In this document: positions 42,097 through 54,164 of the stretch, piece after piece
Position numbering within the stretch: the first letter of the stretch is position 1
How the letters are laid out: each line of letters begins with the position of its first letter
Assembly (NCBI RefSeq): GCF_040436345.1
Contig: NC_133220.1
Coordinates: forward strand, 8,136,664 to 8,200,663
Source of the DNA: Pagrus major
Lineage: Eukaryota; Chordata; Actinopteri; Spariformes; Sparidae
DNA length: 64,000 nucleotides
Direction: 5' to 3'
Translations under genes and position numbers: made by a program
The notes under the pieces: model-generated
Seen by the model: the letters and a program-made list of their open reading frames with translations, nothing else
What the model was told of the DNA's origin: nothing
The model's database searches: none

Positions 42097-43068
42097 TCAA
42101 CAATACAAGTCCCACACAGTCTTCAGACAGATTTATACTCAAATACTCCAATAGATGGTGTTTTAACTGGTGTTGTGTGATTGTTTAGGATATTCAGATG
42201 CTCGATACAGATAATCATGATAATGTTTGTTCCTTAACCTTCATCTTTATCAAATTAAATATCAGAAAATAGTGAAACATGTCCACACAGCTTCCTACAG
42301 TCCAAGCTGACATCTTCAAATGTCCAATCATCAGTCAAACCCCAGAGGTATTCAGTCCACAGTACAACATAGAAAGGTTTAAACATTTAAGAAAAATAGA
42401 GACCCGCCATTATTTGGCACTTTTTCTTCAAAGTGTCTGAATTCATTGTTTTCTGTCAATACGTAGATTAAATGGTTTCAGCTTTATCAAAGTGATCCTA
42501 TCCACCTCAAACTCCTTCACACCCGAAAATAAATAAATTCAAAATATGAATCAATAATTTCCTCATATTCACATGCAGTTCATACACATGGAGAGGAAGA
42601 GAAAGTTTGCTTCATTATGAGACACTTAATGCTCAACATCTGTCAATAAAATGTGTGATTTTTCCAGGATCGTAAGAGCTGATATTTATTCTGTTAACAA
42701 AATAAAATTTAACAGTGAAAAATAAGAGTAATGTGATTGTTTTTTTTTTATTGATAAGTGACTTTAATTGTTAAAATTGTTGATTTATTAGCCAATTAAT
42801 CATTCCAAGTCTTGAGTGCAATAAAAATCTTTGATTGTAAATGTAGAAATTGCTTCTTACCAGTTATACAAACATTAATGTAACAGCAACATTAAAACAT
42901 GACTATGTATTTTTCATTTATTATACTTATTGCACATTCCCAAGAGTAATCGGCAGCAGCACAGATGATGATCACCGTTGTCGACTGTATATCAGTGTGT
43001 GTTTGTGTGTTGTGTACAGGACAGAGTCAACCAGCAGCGCACACACACACACACACATTGAGGCGACC

Positions 43069-46000
43069 ATGTGGTGGTTCCAGCAGGGTCTGTGCTTCCT
43101 GCCCGCAGCGCTGGTCGTCTGGACGGCGGCGTCCTTCGTCTTTGCTTACATCACAGCGGTGGTGCTGAGACATGTGGATCCTCTGGTGCCTTACATCAGG
43201 TCTGGACACACACACGGCCTTTTTTTTATACGGTCTATGCACCTGTCGCACTTATTGGTCCATGATTTAAGACGGAAATGAATAAAAGCAGCTTGTCAAA
43301 TTTCTCTATAATGAAAGTTGTTGTGTGTTGCAGCGACACAGGAACGATGGCACCGGAGAGGTGTGTGTTTGGCATCATGCTGGATGTGTCGGCCTTCTTA
43401 GGTAACACAAACACAACGCCATCTTTTATATGGTTATTGGACGTTTATTATTTTGGCTGATTTATTGGTGTGATCGTGTGTTTGCAGGTATGGCCACGGT
43501 GTACGTGCGTTACAAACAGGTGGAGGCTCTGACAGGTGAGACCGAGCTCAAACTCATCAGACTGAACCGCTTCGGGCTGCTGCTCGGCCTCATCAGCTCC
43601 TTCGGGATGTGCGTGGTCGCCAACTTCCAGGTGAGTGCTGCTGGTCCCGGATCAGTTCACAGCCTGTGCAGTGTGTGAAGTGTCGAACGTGTCAGCAGTG
43701 AATCTGTGTGTGTGTGTCAGAGCAGAAGACCACACTGTTCTCCATGCACCTGGTGGGGGCGATACTGACCTTCGGGGTCGGGGGTCTCTACATCCTGGCT
43801 CAGACGCTGCTCTCGCTCCGCATGCAGCCTCACATCCACAGCAAGAGCATCTACCTGGCCCGCCTCGGCATCGGAGTCTGGACGCTCTGCAGCACCATCA
43901 GCAGTATCCTTTACCCGGGTGACAGCTGGACACATGCTGCAGTCAGTGAGGGAATGTAACTAAGTACATTTACTCAAGTGCTGTACTTAAGTACAATTTT
44001 GAGGTACTTTACTTGAGTATTTACATTTTCTGCTACTTTCTGCTTCCACTCCACTACAATTTTGAGGCAAATATTGTACTTTTACTCCACTATATTTATT
44101 TGATAACCTTAGTTACTAGTTACTTTACAGATTACATGCATTACAAGTGCGTTTTTAAATTAATTTATCTTATTGGCAATTGGATTACAAAAAAACCCAC
44201 TGAGTGGGTTATTATTGGATTCAATAATGGTCAGCCCATAGTAAACAGTATTTACATACATATAAATAAATCTAATTTACTTGTGCTTCTGATACTCAAG
44301 TACATGTAGCGCCAGAAAGTTACTTTTGATACTTGAAGACTTTTACTCGAGTATTATTCATATGAGTGACTTTAATGTTTACCAAACTAATACTTTAACA
44401 CGATATCTTTACTTTTACTTGAGTATGAATTTGGGAACTTGAAAATTTCCAACCTCCAACTGGAAAAAGTACCTTTGAAATGCCGCTCCATCCATATTCA
44501 ACCTCGTAAACAAGCTGCTGTCTGACATCACCTGACAGTAGCAGCATGTGTCATTTTTCCTCCTCAGTTTCGTTTTTTCTTTTGAGGGTTTAATCGTGGG
44601 AACATCCGCTAAAGGAACAACAGTTTGTCACGTTTTTGTTTACGTTAGCCTTCTTGCAGCTGGAACGCTTTGAAGTGGAAGTTGGAAATTTCGACTGGGA
44701 AATTCCGACCTCCGGCTGTAACTTGACAGCATCACGAGAGTCAGGAACAGGAACTTAACCTCCTTCCTGTTACCTGAACTTTAAAGAACCTCTGGCTTTG
44801 GTTCCAGGTTCCACATTGCTTTTAATAAACCAGATTAGGATATATGCAACATTGGGACAGCTGAGGTCAGTGCAGTTCAGCTGTGGGGCAGACAATAATA
44901 GAAGCAGCTGTGCTACGATTGATTTTCTTTCCCATTTAAACATCAATATCACTTAATTTATGGAAGGACTCTCCTTGCAGTAGGAGGGGGACAGATTGAT
45001 GGAGAGGCATATTAACTGCAGTACAGGAACTTATTGACCAGGTACTTAACATGCAGTCGTTGTCACAGGTTCTACCTTTGTTTCCACTGTTCTCCACCTC
45101 CTTTAAAGACGAGTCACTGGAACTGAATTAGGGCATCGCTCAGGAGATAATACTAACTACAGCTCGTTTACAACACAGCAAACACCACAGTTAATGTGCC
45201 TTAGAGGATGGTTTAGGTTCAGGTTATGGGGAGCCTCCTTCAGGACAGGTCACCTGCTGGTCCCACTGCTCCATACCTTCAAATCATGTGACATTATTTT
45301 GAAAATACCAAACACTTTGTGGTGTACTCCCCAACAATGTGCACACAGATCATATGGAGAAATAATGACCAATAACAGACATCCATGTATGATATCAGCT
45401 GTATATAACACACTGCTTACATGCTGCTTGTTGTATTAATGGCGTGTTGCAGAGCTGTGATCCTTAACAGCATCCTGCCAGTGTTCATATCTTCAGTCAT
45501 CATGTACAGCAGCCTGCGGGGAGTGGACGTTCCTCAAAAACTGCACTGGATTCCTGGAGAGACGGTCAGTAGCCCTCTGTCTCCCCGTCTGTGTTGTTTA
45601 TGTTTTTATATTAATACTACTATGAAAGCTTAGTCCGAAAGAATTACTTCTCAGATGTTAAATGTTCTCTAAACACAAGCAGTTACACAATAAAATAATT
45701 ACATAATTTGGTTGGTAACAAACGTATTGATGTTGGTAAAGCAGCTCTTCGCATCATTACATCAGGATTAAGGTTTCGTCTCTTTGTCTTTTTCAGGGCT
45801 ACACGGCTCACATGATCAGCACTGTGTCTGAGTGGTCTCTGGCCTTCTCCTTCATCAGCTTCTTCCTCACCTACATCAGAGATTTCCAGGTACTCCACCT
45901 CATCTTTTCACCCACACAGCCGCTGTTGAATGTTTTGTTTGTTTTGGTTTGTTTGTTTTATTCACCGCTAAGACCCGACAAAATATCTGACCGACAGGAA

Positions 46001-46372
46001 TCATCAACACTGGAGAGAAGATGTTAGATTAGGAGTTTTATCTGTATTTGTTGAGTACAGACGTACTGTAGGTGTAAGTTAATGACTTAAAGGATAGTTT
46101 GATATCTCGGGAAATTGCCCTTTTGTGGTTTGTGCAGAGCTTTGTTAGTTTCCCAACCTGCGACCCCTGTTTATAAAAGCAGTGAGATTAAACTCATGTA
46201 TGTGTAACTTTGCGTTGTTTCTTTCTTTTCTCTGTAGAAAATTAACCTGCGAGCAGAAGCCGTTCTGCAGAGCAGCCACCTGTACGACTGGGCACACGGG
46301 GGCGTCGCAGCGTCACACAACAACAGACGTGAAGCCTCCGAGTCGTCTCCACTGCTGGCGGGAGGAACGTGA
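43069..46372 (+). CDS. dram2: DNA-damage-regulated autophagy modulator 2 (DRAM2)
   Basis: Multi-spanning lysosomal membrane protein of the DRAM/TMEM150 family that promotes autophagy; human DRAM2 mutations cause retinal dystrophy. Coding exons: 43069-43199, 43334-43401, 43488-43630, 43726-43903, 45482-45564, 45797-45889, 46238-46372, giving 831 bp, 276 aa (I recall human as 266). Non-coding exon 1 probably ends at 41349 and exon 2 begins at 43020. It starts [12 protein letters not shown] and contains [37 protein letters not shown] and [11 protein letters not shown]. These match DRAM2 rather than DRAM1. About six hydrophobic segments are visible. The tail ([10 protein letters not shown]) differs from human. 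The 43903 boundary uses an unusual donor (gtatcc), chosen because it alone restores phase and gives the same residue count as human between the VW and QKLHW landmarks. Confidence 0.95.
43951..44460. repeat. Interspersed repeat, 'agtacatttactcaagta' family, copy 2 (dram2 intron 5)
   Basis: It begins 'ggaatgtaactaagtacatt' and ends with the inverted motif near 'ctttacttttacttgagtat'. It has the same building blocks as 25418-25870. Confidence 0.65.
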
Positions 46373-49300
46373 CCGGCGGCAGAACGGCCCACTAGAACTG
46401 CTTTTACGACAATTTTCCACGTTTTCTAATCACATTTTAAGATTTTTATGAGGGCTTTCTTTAAAATGTTGTGGCGGCGGCTCTTTAAAGGGCCAGTGCA
46501 CACAAACATATTCTCTCCTCCCTGCAGTGTATTGGGATGGAGACAGAAATATCAAGACATGTACACATAAAACCAAATAACCAGATAATTAAAGGGCGAA
46601 GAGGGAGATTTTTTTTAAACTCAAATATGAAGCTTTGCCCTTTTATCCTCAAACTGCATCAGTCCATCTCAGTGACTTTGTAAAGTTCAGCGCTGCACTT
46701 TATATCATTTATAGTTGATATTAAATTTTAAAATGCTCCACTGTGTTTTACTTTCAGTTTTAAATTCCTCCACATGTCTATGAAGCCCACTGGGGTCATA
46801 TGGTTTAAAAAAAAAAAAATTATTAAGATTATTAAACTTTGAGGGGGAAACTTGTTTGTTGGATCAGCTGATTTTCCTGTCAGTCAAGGGCTGTTTAATA
46901 TTTTCACTATTATTCTGACTTCAGACTTTTCAGTACCTGCTGTCCATTAACTGAGAACATATCTACAAATAAACATTGTTAATCAGATCCGAACCTGCTT
47001 AACTTCTTACCCCAAGTTGTTTCTGTACATTGTTTACATTATTCATGTTGGGACTAATAAAGATTAATTTCTTGTTTGTTTAAAATTCATATTCATGATA
47101 TTTAAATAATTCAGTTTGATTCAAAGCTGCACTCATCAATATTTCTTCATATAAACGATGGTTTAACAGTAAAGTTCAGAATGTAGAGAATTCTCTGAAG
47201 CTTCTTTTAATATTTAGTGGCTCAAGATTTTACCAGGAGTTTGATGTAAAGGAGAGTAAAAGGTAAATATTGAGCTTTGGTTCTTCAGGTTTGTCATCCA
47301 CTGTTCTCTGATCAGCTGCTTCCAGCAGGTCACTGCTGCTGATGGTTCTGACCTGAAACAACTTAAATTAACACATATTCTGATCTGTATGTGACATGAA
47401 TGTTAAATAATGAGAAAATGTCGCCTTACCGAAGCGTTCAACCTCCCCTGATGTCGAGTCATTTTCATCTTGAGAGGTAATCATGACTGTAGAAATACTG
47501 GAGGTCAAATTATTTAATTAAGGCCTGATAATTAGAAAACTGTGTTTACTTTTTTATGGACCTGCAGGCGTCTTGTAGCAGGATGTTGTATCAGACTGTT
47601 CACTTTAATTTATAAACATTGTCAGTACACAGTCAAAGAGCCGACGTGATGTTATCTTTGACATGTCAAAAAATATGGGTTAAACTTTGTTGATTTATTA
47701 ACTGGAGCAAATAACAGTTTCTCTCTCTCTCTGGTGCTCCAAACGTTCCTGAGGTCGTTTTTAAAACCATCTGATCAGTAAAACAACCACTTCAACACTT
47801 TTTGACAAATTAGCCTCATTGTCCAGCACTCTGCTTCATAGCACTAAAAAATGAAAACCAATACAAATCCCACACAGATGGACGCATATAACATGACAAG
47901 CTTTAATTGTCTCATAAAACTATGACATTTCTATGCAAAGCGTTCAATCGCTCCCAACTGGTGATGATTTTTGGGAGGCAGAGCATCTGTTCAACGCTCA
48001 GATTCGACAGGCATCAACTTTGGCAAACTGATTTAACATCTTAACGACCCATTGAAACCCTGATTACACACAAAGTATCTCCTCCACTGTGACGTTCACC
48101 TGTGTACTGATCAAAGCATAATAACATTACAACACATCATTATTAAAATGAATGGCTTGAACATATATATACATACAATCATAATAAATAACAACACTGA
48201 AGTTAGAGAAGCAGCTTTGTCTGTTTAAATGAGTAAAATCACAATTAAAAAAAAAATTAATCTGAAGCTGATCCTGATGAACGACATGAAGGATGTGTGT
48301 TAGGTCAGAGAAGTAAGAGGGTGTTAAAGGGCCAGTTCACCCAAATTACAAGAATACATTTCCCTCCCAAGTATGATCTCTCCAATCAGACACGTTTGGT
48401 TTTATTTGTTCAGGTTTTGAGATTTTCTCGTGTTTTCAAACTATTTCAAACTCATCTGTTGAAAAATCTCATTAAAATCAAATCACAATTTCAAAGATTA
48501 TTTAAAATCACAATGTACGTCAGAAAAATTGCAATAAGTCCCAATGAGAACTGTTAACAGTCTAGATCAGGGCTGCAACTAACAGTTATTTGCAAATATA
48601 ACTTATCTGGCAATTATTTTCATGATAAATCATTTAGTCTTTGAAATGCCAAAAGAAGTTTTAAAAGATTTTCAGCAAAACTTCCAAGAGCTCAAAGTGA
48701 CGTCTCTAAATTACGTCTTTTGTCCAAACAGTTCACATCCTAGACTCTTCATTTACAGTCACAAATGAAACAGAGCAGCAAATCCTCACATTAAAGAAGC
48801 TGGTGCCAGCAGATGTTGTTGGCTGAGGGGATTAAGCGATTATAAAAATATTAGTCGCACTTAATTTTCTTGACAGATTCCACCACAGACAAACCGTTAT
48901 TTGTGTTAATTGGGTGAACTGGCGCATTAACACCAGGAAAAAAGCAGATGAGGAGCAGAAGGTGAAGCTGCAGGCGTGTCTGGCACCTTCAGGAGGTAGT
49001 GACCATCCACAGCAAGAACCGACAACAAAATTATTAAAATCCCTAAAAAGCTCCCAGGATGCAGTGCAGAAAGAATCGGTTACAAGTTGAATAAATGCAA
49101 GAAGACAATCCACCACGTAATCATAACATCAAGAGCTGCAGGTGCCCTGATAATCAGACTGAATGTCCACTTTGTTCAGTCTGACATCGTGTTCATGTTA
49201 GCTTTGTTCTGTGTGGGGGTTTTGTTCTAACCAAACCGCAGTGACCGATCCGTCCAGTCAACATCGTCTCCATCAGACACAGAAGCTGCAGTTCGTTGGA

Positions 49301-49918
49301 GCAGTTTACTTGAAGTTGATTGAAGAAATGTGGCGATTTAAGACTTATTTCTATATGTCGACTTACATCAACCTGCACACCTGCAAACATTTCATCTACT
49401 GTAGTGACCTGATTCGTTATCCCACCTGTGAAGCTCAGACTGACTGTTTACAGAGGAATACAGGCATCATTCACCATGAATCAGTGATCTGGCACCAGGA
49501 TAATCAACAGTGTTTCACTACCTTCTGAAAGAGAAACACACCCAACGATTCCAAGCAAGATTATTTTTAATAGCTAGAGATCTGCTTGAAGCTATGGCAC
49601 GAGCACATCCAGCACATCTGAGAGCTGCAGAGAGTTTAGAGACCGATTATGCTGTTTTACAACAAGTCAAAAAGTCACTTCTCAATCCTCTGACCTCGAC
49701 CCCTGAAGTCATATGTGCAGTGGTTTTCCAGTTCTCTGAGGACACTGGGAGGAGTATCAGACCAGCGCGGCATCAGAATAAAGATCAGAGGGTTTAAGGC
49801 ATCAGTGGACGGGACCACAGAAAGGCCAACGAGCTCTGAAAACGCCTCAGCAGGAAGTCAAACATTCGCAGCCGCTCTGCACATCACAGTCCTGAACTGC
49901 GTCCTCCTTCACTGAAGG
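46373..49918. other. Convergent 3' regions of dram2 (+) and the C6orf89 homolog (-)
   Basis: No coding exon was seen. A candidate dram2 AATAAA lies near 47057. The minus-strand gene's 3' UTR end was not located. A family B repeat in reverse orientation sits at about 48566-48840. Confidence 0.5.
48566..48840. repeat. Interspersed repeat, family B, copy 3
   Basis: Starts 'gggctgcaactaacagttat' and contains 'tagactcttcatttacagtc' and 'cagcaaatcctcacatt', the reverse complement of blocks in copy 1. Confidence 0.6.
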
Positions 49919-51973
49919 TTAGAAGGCCGATCCATCACAGATGATGTTCTGGCCTCGGCCCGGGAACAGCTCCATCTGCCAGTACCGAGGGTCAGCGTAC
50001 ACTGCACAGGTCAAAGGTCAGAGAGAAAATCCATCAGCTGAGGGTTCAGACTGGACAGCTTCAGCAGCCACATGTCACACTCAACTGTTTTATGGTCCAG
50101 GAGAACAGATACAGTAAATTGTATAAAAATGCTCATCAGCGTTAGTAATTCACTAATAATTTCCTAAAGACTGAAACAACTATTTTGTGAACAAAAGACC
50201 AAAGTCTCCACATAAAACATACAAATGTATTTTTGAATTGTATAAAAGAATCAGTCTGCTGTGGTTATCCACGAGTACCTTATGTGTTATATATATATAT
50301 AAGTTCATTTGTCTGAAGTTGTTGAGAACGAAAAGTGTAAAAACAAGTGTGTAGGTGTGTTACCCATGTCTCCAGGTGTCAGCCACAGGTTGAAGGAGCT
50401 GCAGTGTTTCTGACAGCGTTGAACAGGCAGAACTCGAACTGTTGGAAGACCCTCGCCCACCACCAGCCAGCCAAACACCCCGACACCCTGGAACACAGAC
50501 GACAACTCAAAGTTAGAAAAGAAGATGATTGTTAATTGTGTGAACGCCACTGAGGGTCAAGACAACTGCTACAAAACACAACACCTAACAACTGCACATG
50601 ACTGCACCTATTCAGCTTTCAACCAATCTGCACTAACAGCAACACCGTTTCCCGTTTAGTCCTCTGACCTGTCAGTCTGAGGACATCTGGACACGTGAAC
50701 TCACCTTGCTCTGGGAGTTTGTGCTGTGGGTGACGAGGCAGCGCTGCACGATAGTCCCAGCACTGTCCAGCAGGGGGCAGAGCTCAGCCTTCGGGAAGAG
50801 CCACCTCAACACCTTCTCCCTGGTCCCTGAGCTGAACCTCCTGCAACACAACACCCAATCACCAGTCATAATCAAGCCACTCAGTCCATGTACCAAGGTT
50901 TTAGGGATGTACTTTTAACAAGAATGTGTACCAAAGCAGAGTGAAGTTTGCAGGTCCTTGTGGGAGTCCGAGGTTGTGGTTCTGCAGACCGTCGTCGTCC
51001 TCCAGCAGGATGGACATGGAGCCTGAATGTGCCAAATAGAGCTCCTCAAGCTGCTGCCGCTGCACACTGAGGGACTCTCCACCCTGCACAGACCAGCGTG
51101 AACAAACAGAAACCAGTATGAACACACAGGGAATGACTGAACGGGAGGCCGATCAAATGGCTGACCCTGTCTGTGTTGACCTCTGACCTTCAGCAGGACG
51201 AGCTGTGGGCCCCGTCGCAGAGTCACAGTCCCTCTGAGGCTCTCTGGGACTTCCAGCACCGAGGAGATCTCTGCACAGCCCGAGCAGTTGACCAGGTTCT
51301 GCCTGAGAGAGCCGGCACTCCACCATTCATGGAAACCTGCGCAGCACACACACAGTAATGTTTTCATCCCTTAGATACTGCTTTCTCATTAGTGAAAAAC
51401 TCTGTTGGTGTGTGTTTGTGAGAGAAATTTTAAACCGAAAGACAGAGAGAGTGATCATTCTTCAGACCTTGTAGGTTGTACTTCTTGGCAATGGGCAGTG
51501 ACAGCAGGCGGACGTGGCTAAGAGGAGACGACCAGTTGTAACAGCCCAAGTTGACCAGACCCAGCTGGGGGGCACTCTGAGGGTACGTGAAGGCCAGCAC
51601 TGCCACCAGCAGAAAGCCAACCGCCACCACAAACTGCAGAGACAACAGGGACAACAGGGTAAGTCAAGTGGAAATCTTAAAAAAATATTGTCTCTTTAGT
51701 GTGAAAGTTTTCTTGCTGAGCTGGTCTACAAACAAAAATAAAAACAGAATTTCCACAGCTGAAGCACAAGAAATAAGGTATAACCTTAATGGTGGCCCTG
51801 AGGATAGGGAACTGTGGAGGCTCTCTCCTGGGCTCGTTGGTCTCCAGGACCTGCTTGATGAACTTCTCGATCTCCCTCTCCGACATGCCGTAGCGGTAGC
51901 CCGACTGGCGGAGGATGTCAATGCTCTCGGACAGCTTGTCGTAGATACATGGCTCGCTCATCGTCGTTCCCAT
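49919..51973 (-). CDS. c6orf89: C6orf89 homolog (bombesin receptor-activated protein-like)
   Basis: The human protein is a single-pass membrane/Golgi protein (also called BRAP), reported to associate with the bombesin-like receptor BRS-3; its biochemical function is poorly known. Coding exons in transcript order on the minus strand: 51973-51785, 51633-51468, 51336-51188, 51083-50932, 50840-50705, 50487-50364, 50001-49919. They total 999 bp, 332 aa (I recall human as about 350), with every phase consistent. Shared features are IYDKLSE near the start, GMSEREIEKFI, NEPRREPPQFP, LLSLPIAKKY after one membrane segment (VVAVGFLLVAVLAF), CSGCAEI, CQKHC, PGDM and the terminal ICDGSAF. ATG 51973 is the first in-frame ATG; 51961 (MSEP) is equally plausible. 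A non-coding exon probably ends at 53662. The middle of the protein is divergent from human, so it may be a paralog rather than the direct ortholog. Confidence 0.88.
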
Positions 51974-52399
51974 GACGGCAGCAGTGACGGCAGCTTGTTG
52001 GTCAAACGCGTCGATCTTCAGCTGCTGTGGGCTCCAGGAGCATGGTGTCACCTATGAGGTCATCTGAAACATTAAACTGCCACTTCAGAACTGAAAACCA
52101 GCAAGCTATCATAACTTACATGATTTAAAGTTTTGTCCAGGTGAGCATCATGACATTGCAACACACAACCCACATAGCCTATAATATTGTCGCACCTCAT
52201 TTCCTTGACTATCAGTCATAGCCTGATTTGCTTCAGCCAGACGAGATTTAGCATCACATTATGCTTTTTTTGTCTTTATTTCTGTCATAGCACCATTCAG
52301 ATAAAATGACACGGGCAGCTGTATTTATATTTTCTAAAATGTTTTAGATTCACTTACATGACAACTGTATCTGTCTGCTGATTTCTGACCAGAGGAATT

Positions 52400-52655
52400 T
52401 AAACTCCATATATTTTCTAGTTCCAGCTTCTCAAATGTCAGGATTTTATCATTCATCATTTCTTTGAAGAAACTTTGGCTTTAGGACTAATGGTTGGACA
52501 AAAGAAGCAATTTACACACATCACTTTGTCTCCTGGGAAATTGTAATGAGCATTTTTCACAATGTTTTGACATTTTATGGACTAAACAGTTAAATGTGAA
52601 AAATATTGGGCAGATTAATCAACAATGAAAATAATTGTTAGTGCAGCCCGCAAAC
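52400..52655. repeat. Interspersed repeat, family B, copy 4
   Basis: It contains 'tttggctttaggactaatgg', 'tgacattttatggactaaac' and the inverted end 'tcaacaatgaaaataattgt' then tagtgcagcc. Confidence 0.65.
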
Positions 52656-52824
52656 AAATATTATTCTAATTTGTAGGTCAGCCTTAAGTAACAGAAACAG
52701 ACACAGACAGACACAAGCTATGTAGGAATATTTACCACCTTTCTAAATCAGAAACTGCAGGTTACCAATGCAATATTAATGATGCTCAGGCCCTGTTCAC
52801 TGACTGGTGAAACTAACTTGTAGT

Positions 52825-53106
52825 TAGGGGCACTGTGTAGTTTTGGAGAAGAAATTCAAACTCAGAATTTACAACATTAATAAGGTAACGATACAAACTC
52901 AGATATATTTATGTTTTCCATAACTGAATTATCAAACTGTTCTCTGAGGAAAATAAGTAAAATAAGTATGAAATTGTATTGTCCTTTAAGGTCATCTTGT
53001 TTGAACACAAAGAAAGTTTGTTTGGGCACAATTTTAACAAAAAGTCAATAAAGATCGTTGTCTTCTGATTAAAATGTATTTCCCAAAACTGCAAGTGCAC
53101 CTTTAA
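52825..53106. mobile_element. MITE-like element, family A, copy 4
   Basis: Left end 'aggggcactgtgtagttttg'; right end 'cccaaaactgcaagtgcacc' then tttaa. The body keeps 'ccataactgaattatcaaac' and 'tgtcctttaaggtca'. Confidence 0.75.
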
Positions 53107-53661
53107 CTCACTTTACCCTGGGGTGAGCTGACTGCAAACACAGTTTTAAACATGTAGGGCCATGTAAACAAAGTCGACCTTGGCAGTGTACACAGAGGAG
53201 ACAGTATGGACTCTCTGGTGTCCACAGAAAGACAATAACAAATCTTCAGGTGTCCACAGAGAGACCAAAAATAAACCTCTCACGTATCTAGCTGCATAGA
53301 GACAATAAAAAAACTCCCATATGTCCATATGGAGACATTAAGGGACTCCCAGGTATCATCTCGTGTCTTTATAAAGAGTAATTAACGAACTCAGTAAATC
53401 AAACTAGTTTTATGCTCGTCGTGCTTCGTTAAGTGACAGAAAAGGCAGATGGGAAACACGTTTAAAATCGTCAACCACATGTAATAACACAACAAACTCG
53501 GCGACAAAACAGTAAGATGGCACCTTTTAACTTTCTTAATCTCTCACGGTGCTTTAACGTTAGTGGAGGCACTGACACTGACACGTTAGCTTGAGCTTGC
53601 TAGCTGCAACACCTTCAGTTTACATCGCTTAAAGAAAACTACAAAACAACTGAAGTCTCAC

Positions 53662-53700
53662 CTTAAAGTGACGTCCGCCGCTGTGACGGGGGTCCCTTCT
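53662..53700 (-). promoter_or_regulatory. Probable first non-coding exon and CRE-like site of the C6orf89 homolog
   Basis: On the minus strand 'ctttaag' is followed by the donor gtgagac (gt at 53661-53660). Just upstream is GGACGTCACTT, a CRE/ATF-like TGACGTC core at about 53669-53675. The start site is inferred. Confidence 0.5.
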
Positions 53701-53795
53701 GTCTGACGCTAAGTTCCTCACTAAATCTATTTTTTAATTAAAGAAAATGGCTCGCTAGTTAATTAGCATGGCTGCCACAAACAGCCCGGATACCG

Positions 53796-53890
53796 TCTCT
53801 TCTTCGTCTTCTTCGTCTTCTTCTTCTTCTTCTTCTTCTTCTTCTGCTATTCGCGGTTTGAATTGGCGCATTACCGCCACCACCTGGTGA
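53796..53890. repeat. (TCT)n tract fused to a probable retroelement 3' tail
   Basis: About 47 bp of TCT/TCG triplets is followed by 'ggcgcattaccgccaccacc', a motif I associate with the 3' ends of fish non-LTR retroelements. The pairing with a short tandem repeat fits a LINE tail in reverse orientation. The family assignment is from memory. Confidence 0.45.
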
Positions 53891-54164
53891 GAAGTAAGTA
53901 TGGCCGCCCGCAGTTCAGGACAATATTCAGAATATCAGAGTTTCCCCAGCTCATGTCAGGGATTTTCTCGAAATAAAAAATAATGTAAACATTTCTATTA
54001 ACTTCATGAGACCTTGTTAAATCCTATAGCTGTACTCCAAATATTGTTTTAGTTATGGATTTTTAAATCTGGCCCTTACAGGGTAAATGTAATCATTTTT
54101 GTTATCAATAGCCTCACCAATTTCTTATTTTTCACTGGATTGGGTGGAAATTTGACCTGAACAT

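Noticed and set aside
43069-46372. Alternative identity DRAM1
   Set aside because: MWWFQQG start, VANFQKTTLF and YIRDFQK match DRAM2. DRAM1 has a different start and VANFQELAV.
49510-49797. 95-codon plus-strand frame before the C6orf89 homolog stop
   Set aside because: No domain; most likely 3' UTR of the minus-strand gene.
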